A DNA stretch of 64,000 nt from Paracoccaceae bacterium (lineage in GTDB: Bacteria > Pseudomonadota > Alphaproteobacteria > Rhodobacterales > Rhodobacteraceae): NCBI GenBank assembly GCA_022843025.1, contig JALHOL010000001.1, positions 186,001 through 250,000 on the forward strand. Direction: 5' to 3'. Shown here piece after piece: positions 53,093 through 61,462 of this stretch. The position numbers and the translations under genes are program-made. Under the pieces are notes generated by a model, which was not told where the DNA came from, searched no databases, and was given only the letters and a program-made list of their open reading frames with translations. How positions within the stretch are numbered: the stretch's first letter is position 1; every line of letters begins with the position of its first letter.

Positions 53093-53512
53093 TCACAGGG
53101 CGAGGGTCATGTCGCGGTGGGGGATGCCGGCGTCCATGTATTCGGGGCCGGTGGCGGTGAAGCCCAAGCGTTCGTAAAAGCCGATGGCGTGGGTTTGCGC
53201 GCCGAGTTTGGCGGTGGTCAGGCCATGGCCGCGCAGTTCGGTGATGGCGGCGCGGATGAGCGCTGCGCCAAGGCCGGTGCCGCGATGGGATTTCAGCACG
53301 CAAACGCGGCCGATCTTGCCCATATCCCCCGCGATCAGCAGGCGGGCAGAGCCGACGGGGGTGCCGCTGTCGGTCGCCAGCAGATGGAGTGCGGTGTCGT
53401 CCTTGTCATCGACCTCATCCGCCTCGGGGACGCCCTGTTCTTCGATAAAGACGATGCGGCGGAGGCTGCGGCAGGTGGCGATGTCACGGGTCGGCTGGAT
53501 GAGCAGGGTCAT
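53093..53512 (-). CDS. GNAT family N-acetyltransferase
   Basis: A 139-aa acetyltransferase. The start RRIVFIEEQGVPEADEVDDKDDTALHLLA is shared with ElaA-like members; acetyl-CoA-binding motif A reads RVCVLKSHRGTGLGAALIRAAI, and motif B is AQTHAIGFYERLGFTATGPEYMDAGIPHRDMTL. It begins 13 bp after the dapE stop on the minus strand and is probably cotranscribed. The substrate is unknown. Confidence 0.88.
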   Translation of the reverse strand: MTLLIQPTRDIATCRSLRRIVFIEEQGVPEADEVDDKDDTALHLLATDSGTPVGSARLLIAGDMGKIGRVCVLKSHRGTGLGAALIRAAITELRGHGLTTAKLGAQTHAIGFYERLGFTATGPEYMDAGIPHRDMTLAL

Positions 53513-53525
53513 GGTCAGGTCTGGG

Positions 53526-54671
53526 TCAGTTCTGGGCGAAATAGTCGCGCAGGATGCGCGTGTAGATGGATTTGAGCTGGTGGATCTGCGCGACCTCGAC
53601 CCGTTCATCGACCTGATGCATGGTCTTTCCGACAAGGCCGAATTCGACCACGGGGCAGTGATCTTTCACGAAGCGGGCATCCGAGGTGCCGCCGGTGGTG
53701 CTGAGTTCCGGGGTAACCCCGGTTTCCGCCTGAACCGCTTGGGAGATCAGGGCTGACAGGTCACCCGGCGGGGTGAGGAAGCTTTCGCCGGAAATCTGGA
53801 TGCGCGTGGCGATGGTGACGCCGGTTTCCTGTTCGACCTTTGCCGCCTCGGCCCGCAGCCATGCGGCGACGGCTTCGCCTGTATGGGCATCGTTGAAGCG
53901 GATGTTGACGGTGGCGCTGCCTTTGGCGGGGATCACGTTGTTGGCCGGATTGCCGCAATCGATGGTGGTGATTTGCAGGGTGGAGGGGTCGAAATGACCC
54001 GTGCCGTCATCGAGCTGATCAGGCAGGCGGGACAGGAGCGTTGTGAGCGCGCGCATGGGGTTCTTGGCGCGGTGGGGATAGGCGGAATGGCCTTGCACGC
54101 CCGTTGCCGTGAACCATGCGGTGAGCGAGCCGCGGCGGCCGATTTTCATCATCTGGCCCATGTGATCGGGGCAGGTGGGTTCGCCGACAAGGCAGTGGGT
54201 CATCCGTTCGCCGTTTTGCGCCATCCAGTCGAGAAGTGCGACGGTGCCATCGGTGGCGTCGCCCTCTTCATCGCCCGTGATGGCCAGGATCACCGCGCCG
54301 TCGGGGGGGGTGTCGTGAACAAAGTCGATGGCGGCGGCGGCGAAGGCGGCGACGCCGGATTTCATGTCGGTCGCGCCGCGCCCATACATCCAGCCGTCGA
54401 TCACCGCTGCACCGAACGGGTCTTGCGTCCAGGCGGCGCGGTCGCCCACGGGGACGACATCGGTATGGCCGTTGAAGCCGAAGCTGCGGTTCGCGCCGCG
54501 CGTGCCCCAGCGGGCGTAGAGGTTGGCGGTGCCGTTCCTGTCGACCCGCGTGCAGGTAAAGCCTGCCTTGCTGAGCAGGTCTTCGAGCAGGACGAGCGCG
54601 CCACCTTCGACCGGGGTCACCGAGGGGCAGCGGATCAGGGCGGCGGTCAAGGCGACGGGATCGGTCGGCAT
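53526..54671 (-). CDS. dapE: succinyl-diaminopimelate desuccinylase
   Basis: A 381-aa di-zinc M20 peptidase-fold enzyme of the lysine/diaminopimelate pathway. Metal and catalytic blocks are [56 protein letters not shown] and the C-terminal [19 protein letters not shown] precedes ATG 54671. It supplies meso-diaminopimelate for peptidoglycan. Its pathway partner dapD lies 5 kb away across the Hint island. Confidence 0.95.
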   Translation of the reverse strand: MPTDPVALTAALIRCPSVTPVEGGALVLLEDLLSKAGFTCTRVDRNGTANLYARWGTRGANRSFGFNGHTDVVPVGDRAAWTQDPFGAAVIDGWMYGRGATDMKSGVAAFAAAAIDFVHDTPPDGAVILAITGDEEGDATDGTVALLDWMAQNGERMTHCLVGEPTCPDHMGQMMKIGRRGSLTAWFTATGVQGHSAYPHRAKNPMRALTTLLSRLPDQLDDGTGHFDPSTLQITTIDCGNPANNVIPAKGSATVNIRFNDAHTGEAVAAWLRAEAAKVEQETGVTIATRIQISGESFLTPPGDLSALISQAVQAETGVTPELSTTGGTSDARFVKDHCPVVEFGLVGKTMHQVDERVEVAQIHQLKSIYTRILRDYFAQN

Positions 54672-54844
54672 GGCGGTCCTTTCAGGCGATGCCACGGGGA
54701 TAGCGCGCGCTGCCGGGGGCTGCAACTGCCTGTGCCGTGGCGGATTTGGGGCCTGCCGGGCCAAGACGTGACCGGTTTGGCGGGGGCGGGACAGACTTCT
54801 GCGCGGAATGGGCCAAACTTTTGGACGATTTGCCGAGCATAAAG

Positions 54845-54859
54845 TTAATGAAAGTTAAC
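54845..54859 (+). promoter_or_regulatory. TTAA-N6-TTAAC motif upstream of Hint protein 1
   Basis: TTAA (54845-54848), six bases, TTAAC (54855-54859), 39 nt before ATG 54898. The same arrangement precedes the paralogue at 57968. It resembles CtrA half-site pairs but with N6 rather than the usual N7. Confidence 0.5.
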
Positions 54860-54897
54860 ATTCCCGCCCAGTGTGGGACCAGATCGGATGTCCGACC

Positions 54898-56478
54898 ATG
54901 GCGACGGGTGCAGAACTGACCTACAACACGGCCGCCTCTGCCTTGCAGATGGCCGAGGCGATCTTTGGCGACGGCGTGATCGTCCACAGCGCCACCTATA
55001 CGGGTGATCCGGCAGCGAAAGCGATCTATTCCAACGGGCAGCTTGCGCCGGGTGTGGTGCCTTCCGACACCGGGGTGATCCTGTCCACCGGGCGGGTGGC
55101 GGATTTTACGCAATCGAGCGGTGATCCGAACCGCGCGGCGGGAACGACCACGGATACGACGGGGCCGAACAATGACCCGCTGTTCAACGCGCTGGCCGGG
55201 GCGGGCAGTTTTGATGCGTCGTTTCTGGAGGTGAGCTTTACGCCTTCGGGCAGCATGATGACGATGCGCTTTGTTTTCGGGTCTGAGGAGTACCCGGAAT
55301 ACATCAACAGCAGTTTCAACGATGTGGTAGGCGTCTGGGTGAATGGTGTGTCGGTGCCGATGACGGTGAATGGCGGCACGGCCAGTGTGAACAACATCAA
55401 CGGGGCGACGCAGCAGAACCTGTTCATCGACAACCAGACGGACGCCTTCAACACCGAAATGGACGGATTTACGGTGACGCTGTCGCTGTCGATCCCGGTC
55501 ACGGCGGGGGTGCCGAATACGATCCGCATCGGCATCGCGGATGTGGGGGATGCGGCCTTTGATTCTAATCTGCTGATTGCAGCGGATTCGATCCAGACGG
55601 CGATCATCGCGGCGGATGATACGGAAACCATGGGGCCGAACGGGACACGCATCCTGCGGGTGCTGGACAATGACACGACCACGGTCGGGACCTTGGTGAT
55701 CACCCATGTGAACGGCCAGCCCGTGGTGGCCGGGCAGACGATCACGCTGGCATCGGGTGAGCAGATCACGCTGAACGCCAATGGCACATTTACCGCCGTG
55801 TCCAATGGCACGGTGGAGACGCAGAGTTTCACCTACACGATATCGAACGGGCAAGGCGGGACCGATGTCGGCATGGTGACGCTGGCGATGGTGCCCTGTT
55901 TCGTGGCGGGGACGCGGATCGCCACGCTGGACGGGGCCATCGCGGTTGAGGATTTGCGTCCCGGCGATCTGGTGCTGACGCGGGATGAGGGGGCGCAGCC
56001 CTTACGCTGGGTTGGGCGGCGGCGGGTGGCGGCCAAGGGGGCCTTTGCGCCGATCGGTTTTGCCGCCGGGGCGCTGGGCGGGCATGGCGCGCTGCGCCTG
56101 TCGCCAGAGCATCGGGTGTTGGTGCAGGGCAGCATGGCCGAGATGCTGTTCGGCGCGTCGGAGGTTCTGGTCGCGGCGAAGCATCTGGTCAATGACACGA
56201 CCATTCGGCGCCTGCCGGGGGGCGAGGTGGAGTATCTGCATCTGCTGTTTGACCGGCATCAGGTGATCTGGGCGGAAGGCCTTGCCACCGAGAGCCTGTT
56301 TCTTGGGGTGCAGGCATTGGGCGGCCTTGAGCAGGATGCGCTTGACGAAATCCTTGCGATTTTTCCCGAATTGGATGCCCGGACCGGCAAAGGTTACGGG
56401 CCGACTGCACGGCGTGTGTTGAAAGCGCATGAGGCTCAGGTCATGATGCGCGTCATGTTGGTAAACGCCGCCGCCTGA
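54898..56478 (+). CDS. choice-of-anchor L / Hint domain protein 1
   Basis: A 526-aa modular protein with no N-terminal signal. Residues ~5-235 form a choice-of-anchor L domain (PSDTGVILSTGRVADFTQ, FVFGSEEYPEYINSSFNDVVGVWVNG). Residues ~245-330 form a cadherin-like/VCBS-type repeat (VLDNDTTTVGTLVITHVNG). A C-terminal Hint_2 domain starts at Cys334 (CFVAGTRIATLDGAIAVEDLRPGDLVLTRDEG) with the SPEHRVLV histidine block. Hint domains self-cleave in hedgehog and intein proteins; the role of the bacterial Hint_2 class is not established. ATG 54898 is chosen; GTG 54871 is in frame. Type I secretion is plausible. Confidence 0.85.
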   Translation: MATGAELTYNTAASALQMAEAIFGDGVIVHSATYTGDPAAKAIYSNGQLAPGVVPSDTGVILSTGRVADFTQSSGDPNRAAGTTTDTTGPNNDPLFNALAGAGSFDASFLEVSFTPSGSMMTMRFVFGSEEYPEYINSSFNDVVGVWVNGVSVPMTVNGGTASVNNINGATQQNLFIDNQTDAFNTEMDGFTVTLSLSIPVTAGVPNTIRIGIADVGDAAFDSNLLIAADSIQTAIIAADDTETMGPNGTRILRVLDNDTTTVGTLVITHVNGQPVVAGQTITLASGEQITLNANGTFTAVSNGTVETQSFTYTISNGQGGTDVGMVTLAMVPCFVAGTRIATLDGAIAVEDLRPGDLVLTRDEGAQPLRWVGRRRVAAKGAFAPIGFAAGALGGHGALRLSPEHRVLVQGSMAEMLFGASEVLVAAKHLVNDTTIRRLPGGEVEYLHLLFDRHQVIWAEGLATESLFLGVQALGGLEQDALDEILAIFPELDARTGKGYGPTARRVLKAHEAQVMMRVMLVNAAA

Positions 56479-56479
56479 T

Positions 56480-57469
56480 TTGACGCGCTGGATCGCTCTG
56501 TCCGACCAGCCGGATCCGCCCGGAACGCCCGTTTCGGGCGATCTTTCGCATGGGGTTCTGGTATTCGAGATCGAGATGCCGCTCGCCGGGGCCGGGGTGT
56601 TGCTGGATCTGCGTGTGGGCAGCGGGGCGGATGAGGTGGCGCTGTCGCTGTTTCACGATCTGGGCGCGGGGATGGCGTTGCTGCACCGGCAGGGCGGGCG
56701 GGTGTTGCGGCATGTGCTGCCGGGGCCTTTGCCGCAGAAGCTGGGCGTGGCGCGGCTGAGTTTCGGCTGGGACATGCGCGGGCGCGGCTGGTGGATGGAG
56801 ATGGAGTTGGCCGGGCAGCGGCTGATGGCGCAGGGCGAGGCGGCGATGCCGGTCCGGCTGGCGGACCTGACGGCGCTGTGCGCGGGCGGGGCCGGGGTGC
56901 TGCGCCATCCGGCGGTGCTGTGGTTTGGGGCGATGCAGGGCACGGCGCGGCCGGGGCCGATGGGGTGGCTGGGCGTGGCAACGCCGGTTTCCACACAGCG
57001 CGGGCCGGTGGCGGCGGGGGCGCTGCGGCCCGGAGACCGGGTCCTGACGCGCGACAATGGCGCGGTGCCGCTGATCGGGGTGACGCGGGCGCAGGTGCCG
57101 AGCCGGGGGAGCATGGCCCCGATCCGGCTGCGTGCGCCCTATTTCGGGCAGGGGGGCGACATGCTGGTGTCGCCGGATCAGCCGATCTGCATTGCCGGGG
57201 AAGAGACGGAGTATCTGTTCGGGGCCGAGGAGGTGCTGGTGCTGGCGCGGCATCTGGCGGATGGGCAGATGGCGGTGGCCCACAGCAGCCGGGCCGTGGC
57301 AGTGGGTGTGGTGCTGGACCTTGGGACAGCGGAACTGATCGAGGCGGATGGCTGCTGGCTGGCCACGGGCGGACCCGAGGGCATGGCCACGCCGCGGCGG
57401 CTGCTGGACCCCTATGAGGCGATGCCGCTGCGGACGGCGCTGGAGCGGTTGCAGCGGCGCGCGGTGTGA
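56480..57469 (+). CDS. Hint-like protein with degenerate active site
   Basis: A 329-aa protein starting at TTG 56480, 1 nt after the previous stop, so translationally coupled. Residues ~1-150 form a novel beta-rich region (GVLVFEIEMPLAGAGVLLDLRVGSGADEVALSLFHDLG). The C-terminal half follows the Hint_2 pattern (GALRPGDRVLTRDNGAVPLIGVTRA, EYLFGAEEVLVLARHL). The initiating Cys is gone (GVATPVSTQRG) and SPEHRV is replaced by SPDQPI. It is likely a non-cleaving partner of protein 1. Function unknown. Confidence 0.75.
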   Translation: MTRWIALSDQPDPPGTPVSGDLSHGVLVFEIEMPLAGAGVLLDLRVGSGADEVALSLFHDLGAGMALLHRQGGRVLRHVLPGPLPQKLGVARLSFGWDMRGRGWWMEMELAGQRLMAQGEAAMPVRLADLTALCAGGAGVLRHPAVLWFGAMQGTARPGPMGWLGVATPVSTQRGPVAAGALRPGDRVLTRDNGAVPLIGVTRAQVPSRGSMAPIRLRAPYFGQGGDMLVSPDQPICIAGEETEYLFGAEEVLVLARHLADGQMAVAHSSRAVAVGVVLDLGTAELIEADGCWLATGGPEGMATPRRLLDPYEAMPLRTALERLQRRAV

Positions 57470-57473
57470 CGGA

Positions 57474-57815
57474 TCAGTCGTAGAACGGGTTCATCTGGGC
57501 GACGATGACCGAGTTTTCATCCAGCGCGCGCTGCATCAGGGCGCGTTCGTCGGCATCAATCTCATCCCCGCCTTTGAGACGATCCTCCAACGTGCCGTAG
57601 CCGGACACGTCGAGCGGCGCGAGATCGGCCTGTTTCAGGATGGCGACGGTTTCGCGGACGGCTTCATCTTCATCCACGCCGGAGGCGTAGATCATCAGCG
57701 CGGCCCCGGTGGATTTGTCGGGCAGGCCATCACCCGGCTTGCGGCCCACTTCGACCACCAGCGTGTAGACCTGCTGGGGGCGCTTTTCGCGCTTGGGGGG
57801 AGGGGCTTCGGTCAT
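57474..57815 (-). CDS. conserved hypothetical protein
   Basis: A 113-aa cytosolic protein with a basic, proline-rich start (MTEAPPPKREKRPQ). The rest is an alpha/beta domain (VYTLVVEVGRKPGDGLPDKSTGAALMIYASGVDEDEAVRETVAILKQADLAPLDVSGYGTLEDRL), ending VIVAQMNPFYD. ATG 57815 is preferred over an upstream in-frame ATG. It lies antiparallel within the Hint island. I do not recognise the family. Confidence 0.7.
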   Translation of the reverse strand: MTEAPPPKREKRPQQVYTLVVEVGRKPGDGLPDKSTGAALMIYASGVDEDEAVRETVAILKQADLAPLDVSGYGTLEDRLKGGDEIDADERALMQRALDENSVIVAQMNPFYD

Positions 57816-57906
57816 GGCGGGCCTTTTTGGTTTGCGCGGCCAAGCGATAGCATCCCCGGGCGGAGAGCGCAAAGCGGCTGCGCGGGGGCGGGTTGGCTAC
57901 GAAAAA

Positions 57907-57921
57907 TTAACAAAGGTTAAC
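57907..57921 (+). promoter_or_regulatory. TTAA-N6-TTAAC motif upstream of Hint protein 2
   Basis: TTAAC (57907-57911) and TTAAC (57917-57921) with the same spacing as the site at 54845, 46 nt before ATG 57968. Confidence 0.5.
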
Positions 57922-57967
57922 TTTCGGTCGTTTACGGATTTCGAGAGACTATCTGGAGAGTGCCTCG

Positions 57968-59524
57968 ATGTCCGCGACGGAATTGCTGATCGATACCGCC
58001 AGTGCCGAACAGATGGCCGCGACCATCTTTGGCGAGGGTGTGACTGTCGTTTCGGCCAGCTTCACGGGTCAGGCTGAGCAGGTTGGCATCTATTCGGGCG
58101 CCGATACGACGATGCCCGGTGTCGCACCTTCGGACAGAGGGTTGATCCTGTCGACGGGGCGGGTGGCGGATTTCACCCAGAGCGCCGGCGATGCCAATAT
58201 CTCGGAAGGGACGTCGACGGACCTTAAGGGGGCGGGCGATGCCATGCTGGGCGCGGTGTCGGGGCAGCTGACCTTTGACGCTGCGGTGTTCGAGGCGAGT
58301 TTCATCCCGACGGGGGATGTGCTGACGATGCAGATCGTCTGGTCGTCGGAGGAATATCTGGAATATGTCAATTCCGGCTTCAACGATGCCTTTGCCGTCT
58401 GGGTGAACGGGGTTCCGGCGGAACTGGTGTTGGGTGCGGGAAGCATCTCTATCGACAACATCAACAACAGGGTGAATTCGAACCTGTATGTCGACAATGC
58501 GGCGGCTTCGAACACCTACAACACCGAGATGGACGGGTTTACCGTCACGCTGACGCTGAAGGTGCCGGTCCGGGCGGGCGAGGTGAACACCTTCCGCATG
58601 GCGATTGCGGATTCGGGCGATGGGGCGTTTGATTCCGCCGTGATGGTGGCCGCGGGATCGGTGCAGGTCGGGCTGATCGCGCAGGATGACGAGGTGACGA
58701 TCCGCAAGGGAGATCTGGCAACGCTGGATGTGGTGGGCAATGACAAATCGAGCGTCGGGTCGATCTTGAAGGTGACCAAGATCAACGGCGTCGCTGTAGA
58801 GGCCGGCGATAGCGTGACGCTGCCCACGGGCGAGACAGTCACGCTGGGGCTGGATGGGGTGCTTTATGTCCAGTCGGTGAACAGCCTGGCGGATCAGGTG
58901 CTGACCTATGAGGTCACCGACAGCATGGGCAATACCGACGTGGGCTTTGTGACATTGTCGGTGGTTGCCTGTTTCACCGAAGGGACGTTGATCGACGTGC
59001 CGGGGGGGCAGGTTGCCGTGGAGCGGTTGGTGCCGGGCGATCCGGTTCTGACGCGGGATCATGGGGCGCAGGTGCTGCGCTGGGTGGGGCGTGTGGTGCG
59101 CGCCGCGCAGGGCGCGGATGCGCCGGTGGAGATTGCGGCGGGAACGCTGGGCGATCACGCGGCGGTACGCCTGTCGCCCAACCACCGGGTGCTGGTGGCG
59201 GGCGCGCGGGCGGAGTTGCTGTTCGGTGAGCCGGAGGTGCTGGTGAAGGCCAAGCATCTGGTGGACGATCACGCGGTGCGGGTGGTGGAGGGCGGCGAGG
59301 TGACCTATCTGCACCTGCTGTTTGACCGGCACGAGGTGGTGACGGCGAACGGGCTGCCTTGCGAAAGCTATTTCCCGGGCGATTGCACGATGAAGGCCTT
59401 CGATGCCGAGGTGCAGAAAGAGATCCTGCGGCTTTTGCCGAGCCTGCGCGAGGGCGTGGCGGCCTTTGGGCCGTTGGCGCGGTCTGAGGTGAAGGCGGGC
59501 GAGGCGCGGCTGTTGATGCGCTAG
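57968..59524 (+). CDS. choice-of-anchor L / Hint domain protein 2
   Basis: A 518-aa paralogue of the protein at 54898. The choice-of-anchor L domain contains PSDRGLILSTGRVADFTQ and WSSEEYLEYVNSGFNDAFAVWVNG. A middle repeat has ATLDVVGNDKSSVGSILKVTKINGV. The Hint_2 domain begins at Cys335 (CFTEGTLIDVPGGQVAVERLVPGDPVLTRDHG) with SPNHRVLVAG. Domain boundaries match protein 1 to within a residue. GGAGAG lies upstream of ATG 57968. No N-terminal signal is seen. Confidence 0.85.
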   Translation: MSATELLIDTASAEQMAATIFGEGVTVVSASFTGQAEQVGIYSGADTTMPGVAPSDRGLILSTGRVADFTQSAGDANISEGTSTDLKGAGDAMLGAVSGQLTFDAAVFEASFIPTGDVLTMQIVWSSEEYLEYVNSGFNDAFAVWVNGVPAELVLGAGSISIDNINNRVNSNLYVDNAAASNTYNTEMDGFTVTLTLKVPVRAGEVNTFRMAIADSGDGAFDSAVMVAAGSVQVGLIAQDDEVTIRKGDLATLDVVGNDKSSVGSILKVTKINGVAVEAGDSVTLPTGETVTLGLDGVLYVQSVNSLADQVLTYEVTDSMGNTDVGFVTLSVVACFTEGTLIDVPGGQVAVERLVPGDPVLTRDHGAQVLRWVGRVVRAAQGADAPVEIAAGTLGDHAAVRLSPNHRVLVAGARAELLFGEPEVLVKAKHLVDDHAVRVVEGGEVTYLHLLFDRHEVVTANGLPCESYFPGDCTMKAFDAEVQKEILRLLPSLREGVAAFGPLARSEVKAGEARLLMR

Positions 59525-59601
59525 GTCTGCGGCGGGCGGGCGAACGTGGGAGGGTGAGCCCCGCCTTCTTTGGCGTGGCGCGGGTGGTGCTGTCGGAATT
59601 T

Positions 59602-59625
59602 GGGTATTTGGGCCAAGATGAAGGG
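59602..59625 (+). repeat. dispersed 3'-end repeat, copy 2
   Basis: GGG then TATTTGGGCCAAGATGAAG and GGG, nearly identical to 46301-46323. It lies 78 bp past the stop of Hint protein 2, in that gene's orientation. Confidence 0.6.
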
Positions 59626-59659
59626 GCAGAGGTTGCGCTCTGCCCCCGTCGTGATGCGA

Positions 59660-60487
<828 letters not shown>

Positions 60488-60524
60488 GGTTTCCCCCCTT
60501 TTGATTGGTCTGATCCGGTGCGAC

Positions 60525-60552
60525 CCTATAGAGAAGGAGCCTATAGAGAAGG
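60525..60552. repeat. 15-bp tandem duplication between dapD and LOG gene
   Basis: CCTATAGAGAAGG occurs at 60525-60537 and again at 60540-60552. It lies in the divergent promoter region and may change promoter spacing. Confidence 0.7.
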
Positions 60553-60581
60553 TGGCGCAGCCGCGCAACAAGAGGACCGGA

Positions 60582-61382
60582 ATGACAGCCAAGGATGATG
60601 GACGCGCGCACCCGTTCCGGGACAGCACGCAGGATGTGGCGGCGGCGGAGCGGTTGCCGGATACGGCGCAGACCCGCGCCCCGGCCTATCGGCTGGCTTT
60701 CACCGACACCGAGTTCCTGATGCGCGAAGAGTTGCGGCCGGTGCGGTTGCAGTTGGAGCTGCTCAAGCCGCAGATGGTGCTGGACGAGCGGGGGATACGG
60801 TCCACCGTGGTGGTGATGGGATCGGCGCGGGTGCGGGCGGATGGTACCGGGCCGGCGGGGGCCTTGGCGGGGTGGTATGAGGAGGCGCGCAAGCTGGCGT
60901 TTCGCATCACCGAGGAGAGTTTGAAGAGTTACGGGCGGGAGTTGGTGGTGGTGACGGGGGGCGGCCCCGGCATCATGGAGGCGGGAAACCTTGGCGCGGC
61001 AGAGGCGGGGGGGCAGTCCATCGGCCTTAATATCGTGTTGCCGCATGAGCAGGCGCCCAATGCCCATGTGACGCCGGACCTGTGTTTCAACTTTCACTAC
61101 TTTGCCATCCGCAAGATGCATTTCCTGATGCGGGCGCGGGCGGTGTGCATTTTCCCCGGCGGGTTCGGCACGTTGGACGAGATGTTCGAGGCGCTGACGC
61201 TGATCCAGACGGGGCGGATGAAGCGGGTGCCGTTCCTGCTGTTCGGCCGCGCGTTCTGGGAGAAGATCGTGGACTGGCAGGCGCTGGCGGATGAGGGGCT
61301 GATCGCGCAGGCGGACCTTGGGTTGTTCCGGTTCGTGGAGACGGCGGAAGATGCGGTTGAGGTGATCCTCGGCTGGGAGTGA
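60582..61382 (+). CDS. LOG family protein (putative cytokinin-riboside-monophosphate phosphoribohydrolase type)
   Basis: A 266-aa Rossmann-like protein. The nucleotide-binding block is [23 protein letters not shown], and the LOG signature [22 protein letters not shown] is near residues 190-210. An N-terminal extension of about 80 residues ([18 protein letters not shown]) is typical of the longer LOG class. AGAGGA precedes ATG 60582. LOG proteins hydrolyse nucleoside monophosphates (PpnN-like); the role here is unproven. Confidence 0.88.
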   Translation: MTAKDDGRAHPFRDSTQDVAAAERLPDTAQTRAPAYRLAFTDTEFLMREELRPVRLQLELLKPQMVLDERGIRSTVVVMGSARVRADGTGPAGALAGWYEEARKLAFRITEESLKSYGRELVVVTGGGPGIMEAGNLGAAEAGGQSIGLNIVLPHEQAPNAHVTPDLCFNFHYFAIRKMHFLMRARAVCIFPGGFGTLDEMFEALTLIQTGRMKRVPFLLFGRAFWEKIVDWQALADEGLIAQADLGLFRFVETAEDAVEVILGWE

Positions 61383-61416
61383 GGCGGGTTGAGGGGGACT
61401 CGTCTTTCAGGCTTAT

Positions 61417-61431
61417 GTTCCTATAATGTTC
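61417..61431 (+). promoter_or_regulatory. LexA (SOS) box upstream of dnaE2
   Basis: GTTC-CTATAAT-GTTC is an exact alphaproteobacterial LexA direct repeat, 31 nt before ATG 61463. The N7 contains TATAAT, so LexA would sit on the promoter. Confidence 0.9.
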
Positions 61432-61462
61432 TTTTGGAACCTGAGCGAATCCCCTGCTGCCC

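Noticed and set aside
50726-53575. 949-codon plus-strand open frame opposite rnr and dapE-side genes
   Set aside because: It is the antisense shadow of ribonuclease R and GNAT, both with clear motifs. GC-rich codon bias produces long complementary open frames; its translation is low-complexity and matches no family.
54871-59524. Interpretation of the Hint genes as inteins in a host gene
   Set aside because: There is no C-extein after the Hint domain and no homing endonuclease; the Hint_2 domain is C-terminal, as in secreted bacterial proteins.
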